Source: Nocardioides sp. Root190 (GTDB lineage: Bacteria > Actinomycetota > Actinomycetes > Propionibacteriales > Nocardioidaceae). Taken from it: a DNA stretch of 64,000 bases. A program made the position numbers and the translations under genes. This document shows positions 62,598 through 64,000 of this stretch, one piece after another (positions within the stretch are counted from its first letter, which is position 1; each line of letters opens with the position of its first letter). The stretch spans positions 218,808 to 282,807 of the forward strand of contig NZ_LMIA01000008.1 of assembly GCF_001428565.1 (NCBI RefSeq), written 5' to 3'. Below the pieces are notes generated by a model. The model made no database searches. It had not been told where the DNA came from and worked only from the letters and a program-made list of their open reading frames with translations.

Positions 62598-63795
62598 CCT
62601 GGAGCAGCAGCTGAGCGCGACCCTCGCGGGGATCGCGAAGGACGCCCCGTCCGCTGTCGGGCTGGCCGACGCGGCCCGCCGCCGGCACCGGGTCCGCCGC
62701 CAACGCCGCCTCGCCGCAGGAGGCGCCCTGGCCGCCGTCGTGGTGATCGCCGGTGGCGTCGCCGTCGCGCAGCGTGGCGACGACGCTCACGTGGCCAAGG
62801 ACCCGGCCGACGGCGCCCCGGGCTGGCAGACGATCAGCAGCGGTGACGCGCGGGCCGCCGTCCCGCCGGACTGGTCCGCCCACACCTGCGAGCCGGGAAC
62901 GCCCGTCGTCCACGGCCCGACGGTCGACGAGGCCTGCGTGGGCGGCGTCGGCGCCGTCATCGCTCCGCAGCTCACGCGGGAGCGGCGACCCTACGGCGAG
63001 CTCGTCAGTGGCGACGGGGGCTGGCTGGGCTACGTGAACGTCGGCGAGGAGGACCTCCGGGTGTTCCACGAGGACCGGGAGCTCGTCCGCCGCGTCCTCG
63101 CCACCGGACGCCTCGAGGGCCAACCGGTCGTCGACGCCGAGCAGTGGGTGAGCTTCGAGCGCGACGGACTCACCTACGAGGTTCCCGCCTGGTGGGGTGT
63201 CGGCGAGGACGGCGACCGCTCCGACTACTCCGTCTGCCTGACTCCGGCCGTGGATGGCGGCAGTTCCTCCGAGCAGCGCGACCCGGCCACCTTCGTGTTC
63301 TCCGAGACGTCCGGACCGCAGGGCACCGTGGTCGTCACCGCCCCCACCCAGGCCGTGGCCGAGCTGGTCATGGCGACGGTCGAGGTCGGACCTGACGCGA
63401 CCCCGGGGGAGTGCGCGCCGGAGGACTTCATGGTGGGGTTGCTGCCGCCCGAGGGTGGTGGCAATACCGACCCGGTCGAGGAACAGAGCCTGGTCCGCTT
63501 CGAGGAGGTGCAGTTCGACGGGATCACCTTGGACGTCCCGCTCGGCTGGAGCTTGAAGGAGACGTGCGGAAGGACCGTCGAGATCACGCCGGGAACCGCC
63601 TGCAATGCGCCCCTCTCCGGTGGTGCGGTGCTGTTCTACGACGAGTCCCTGTTCGACCCGGCGATGGGGCAAGGTGAGATCGTCGGCGGCAGCGGGGAAC
63701 CGTGGGTCGGCTACGTCTTGCGCGGTGACTACGCGGTGTACGTCGCGCATCCCGAAAGAGGAGTCGTCGAGGCCATGCTGGATCTCGTCCGCTGA
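62590..63795 (+). CDS. Single-pass membrane protein coupled to the sigma factor, putative anti-sigma
   Basis: This 401-residue protein has a cytosolic N-terminus of about 40 residues (EQQLSATLAGIAKDAPSAVGLADAARRRHR), a basic stretch, one transmembrane helix (AAGGALAAVVVIAGGVAVAQ, about 42-61) and a large extracytoplasmic domain with several cysteines (HTCEPGT, DEACVGG, SVCLTPA, GECAPED, ETCGRT, GTACNAP). It has two related sections around QWVSFERDGLTYEVPAWWG and EEVQFDGITLDVPLGWS. The 8-bp overlap with the ECF gene and the topology suggest that it restrains the sigma factor. No zinc anti-sigma HxxxCxxC motif is seen, so the mechanism is unclear. Confidence 0.82.
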   Translation: MSDLEQQLSATLAGIAKDAPSAVGLADAARRRHRVRRQRRLAAGGALAAVVVIAGGVAVAQRGDDAHVAKDPADGAPGWQTISSGDARAAVPPDWSAHTCEPGTPVVHGPTVDEACVGGVGAVIAPQLTRERRPYGELVSGDGGWLGYVNVGEEDLRVFHEDRELVRRVLATGRLEGQPVVDAEQWVSFERDGLTYEVPAWWGVGEDGDRSDYSVCLTPAVDGGSSSEQRDPATFVFSETSGPQGTVVVTAPTQAVAELVMATVEVGPDATPGECAPEDFMVGLLPPEGGGNTDPVEEQSLVRFEEVQFDGITLDVPLGWSLKETCGRTVEITPGTACNAPLSGGAVLFYDESLFDPAMGQGEIVGGSGEPWVGYVLRGDYAVYVAHPERGVVEAMLDLVR

Positions 63796-63814
63796 TCATC
63801 AGGGCGTGCCTGTA

Positions 63815-63842
63815 CCCCGCCGATGGTGCTCACTCGGCGGGG
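63815..63842. terminator. Hairpin between convergent genes
   Basis: CCCCGCCGA (63815-63823) and TCGGCGGGG (63834-63842) form a 9-bp stem with a 10-nt loop, 20 bp after the membrane-protein stop and 9 bp from the opposing stop. There is no T-run. A bidirectional or Rho-assisted terminator is likely. Confidence 0.6.
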
Positions 63843-63850
63843 CGGGGCGG

Positions 63851-64000
63851 CTATTCGTCGGGCTCGCGTGACCGGGGTGGGTCGAGTGCCCTCGTGCCGC
63901 CGGGTCCGACGAGGAAGAGCCTGCCGTGGGGGCTGGTCCAGAGGAAGTGCCCGGGTGTGAGGCTCAGGTAGCGCCACTCGCTGAAGGTCTTGGCGCGGTG
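63851..64000 (-). CDS. C-terminus of an HNH endonuclease-type (DUF222/13E12) protein, cut by window edge
   Basis: Translating the minus strand from the window end gives 49 residues, HRAKTFSEWRYLSLTPGH followed by FLWTSPHGRLFLVGPGGT and a short acidic tail, then TAG. This is the characteristic C-terminal end of the 13E12/DUF222 proteins with an HNH nuclease domain, which are multicopy in Nocardioides-like and mycobacterial genomes. The HxxKT and TSPHG pieces belong to the HNH region. The rest lies outside the window, and family paralogues may share this end. Confidence 0.75.
   Translation of the reverse strand, partial: HRAKTFSEWRYLSLTPGHFLWTSPHGRLFLVGPGGTRALDPPRSREPDE

Overview
The window is 64 kb of very GC-rich DNA carrying about 67 densely packed genes. 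Many genes start with GTG, and operon members are often joined by 4-bp ATGA or GTGA overlaps. Gene content points to a high-GC Gram-positive actinobacterium, most likely a Nocardioides-like member of the Propionibacteriales: an XPB-type helicase pair, DUF3027, DUF2530, DUF4245, LpqY-SugABC, RDD/FHA proteins and a 13E12/DUF222-type HNH fragment. Two gene neighbourhoods familiar from mycobacteria can be recognised from general knowledge: XPB helicase / helicase-associated protein / csp / MFS / DUF2530 / MarR / DUF3027, and phoH / fumarase / glpX / DUF4245 / xseBA. Almost everything looks chromosomal and vertically inherited. I see no insertion sequence, prophage, CRISPR array, tRNA or rRNA gene.

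Layout. 1-9.5 kb: 3' end of lon, a nested palindrome cluster, XPB helicase and partner, then a PP2C phosphatase / FHA / RDD-FHA signalling cassette. 9.5-15.2 kb: GNAT, cold-shock protein, two MFS transporters, DUF3027, a methyltransferase, DUF2530 and a MarR regulator with palindromic operators. 15.2-19.8 kb: the str operon (rpsL-rpsG-fusA-tuf) with a clear promoter, a leader and a terminator. 19.8-25.2 kb: trmB, PhoH, DUF2200, a secreted transglycosylase-like protein with a structured leader, an acyl-CoA synthetase and a small membrane protein. 25.2-34.2 kb: class II fumarase, a TetR regulator divergent from an acyl-CoA dehydrogenase, a beta-lactamase-fold protein, class I fumarase, a secreted repeat protein and a flavoprotein.

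34.2-36.5 kb: a three-gene operon of a small Asp/Gly/Thr/Ser repeat protein, a JmjC-type oxygenase and a sucrase/ferredoxin-like protein. It has the layout of a peptide-modification (RiPP-like) cluster and is the best candidate in the window for something undescribed. 36.6-42.3 kb: a TPP riboswitch controlling seven translationally coupled thiamine genes (thiE-thiO-thiS-thiG-TenI-like-thiD-thiC), including an unusually short ThiD. 42.3-49.7 kb: YdeI-like protein, asparaginase, DUF4032 and an LpqY-SugABC-type sugar importer. 49.7-56.1 kb: two hydrolases, glpX and a molybdate operon led by an HTH-TOBE regulator. 56.2-64 kb: DUF4245, xseBA, a large unknown protein, truA, an RsmC-like methyltransferase, a SIMPL protein, an ECF sigma factor with a membrane partner, and the C-terminus of an HNH endonuclease-type protein.

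Functionally the window is mostly housekeeping: translation, DNA repair, the TCA cycle, gluconeogenesis, and cofactor and nutrient uptake. Regulation is visible as a riboswitch, paired operators, coupled cistrons and several stem-loops. Start codons were chosen by eye from ribosome-binding sites and family N-termini, so several are uncertain. Those cases are flagged.
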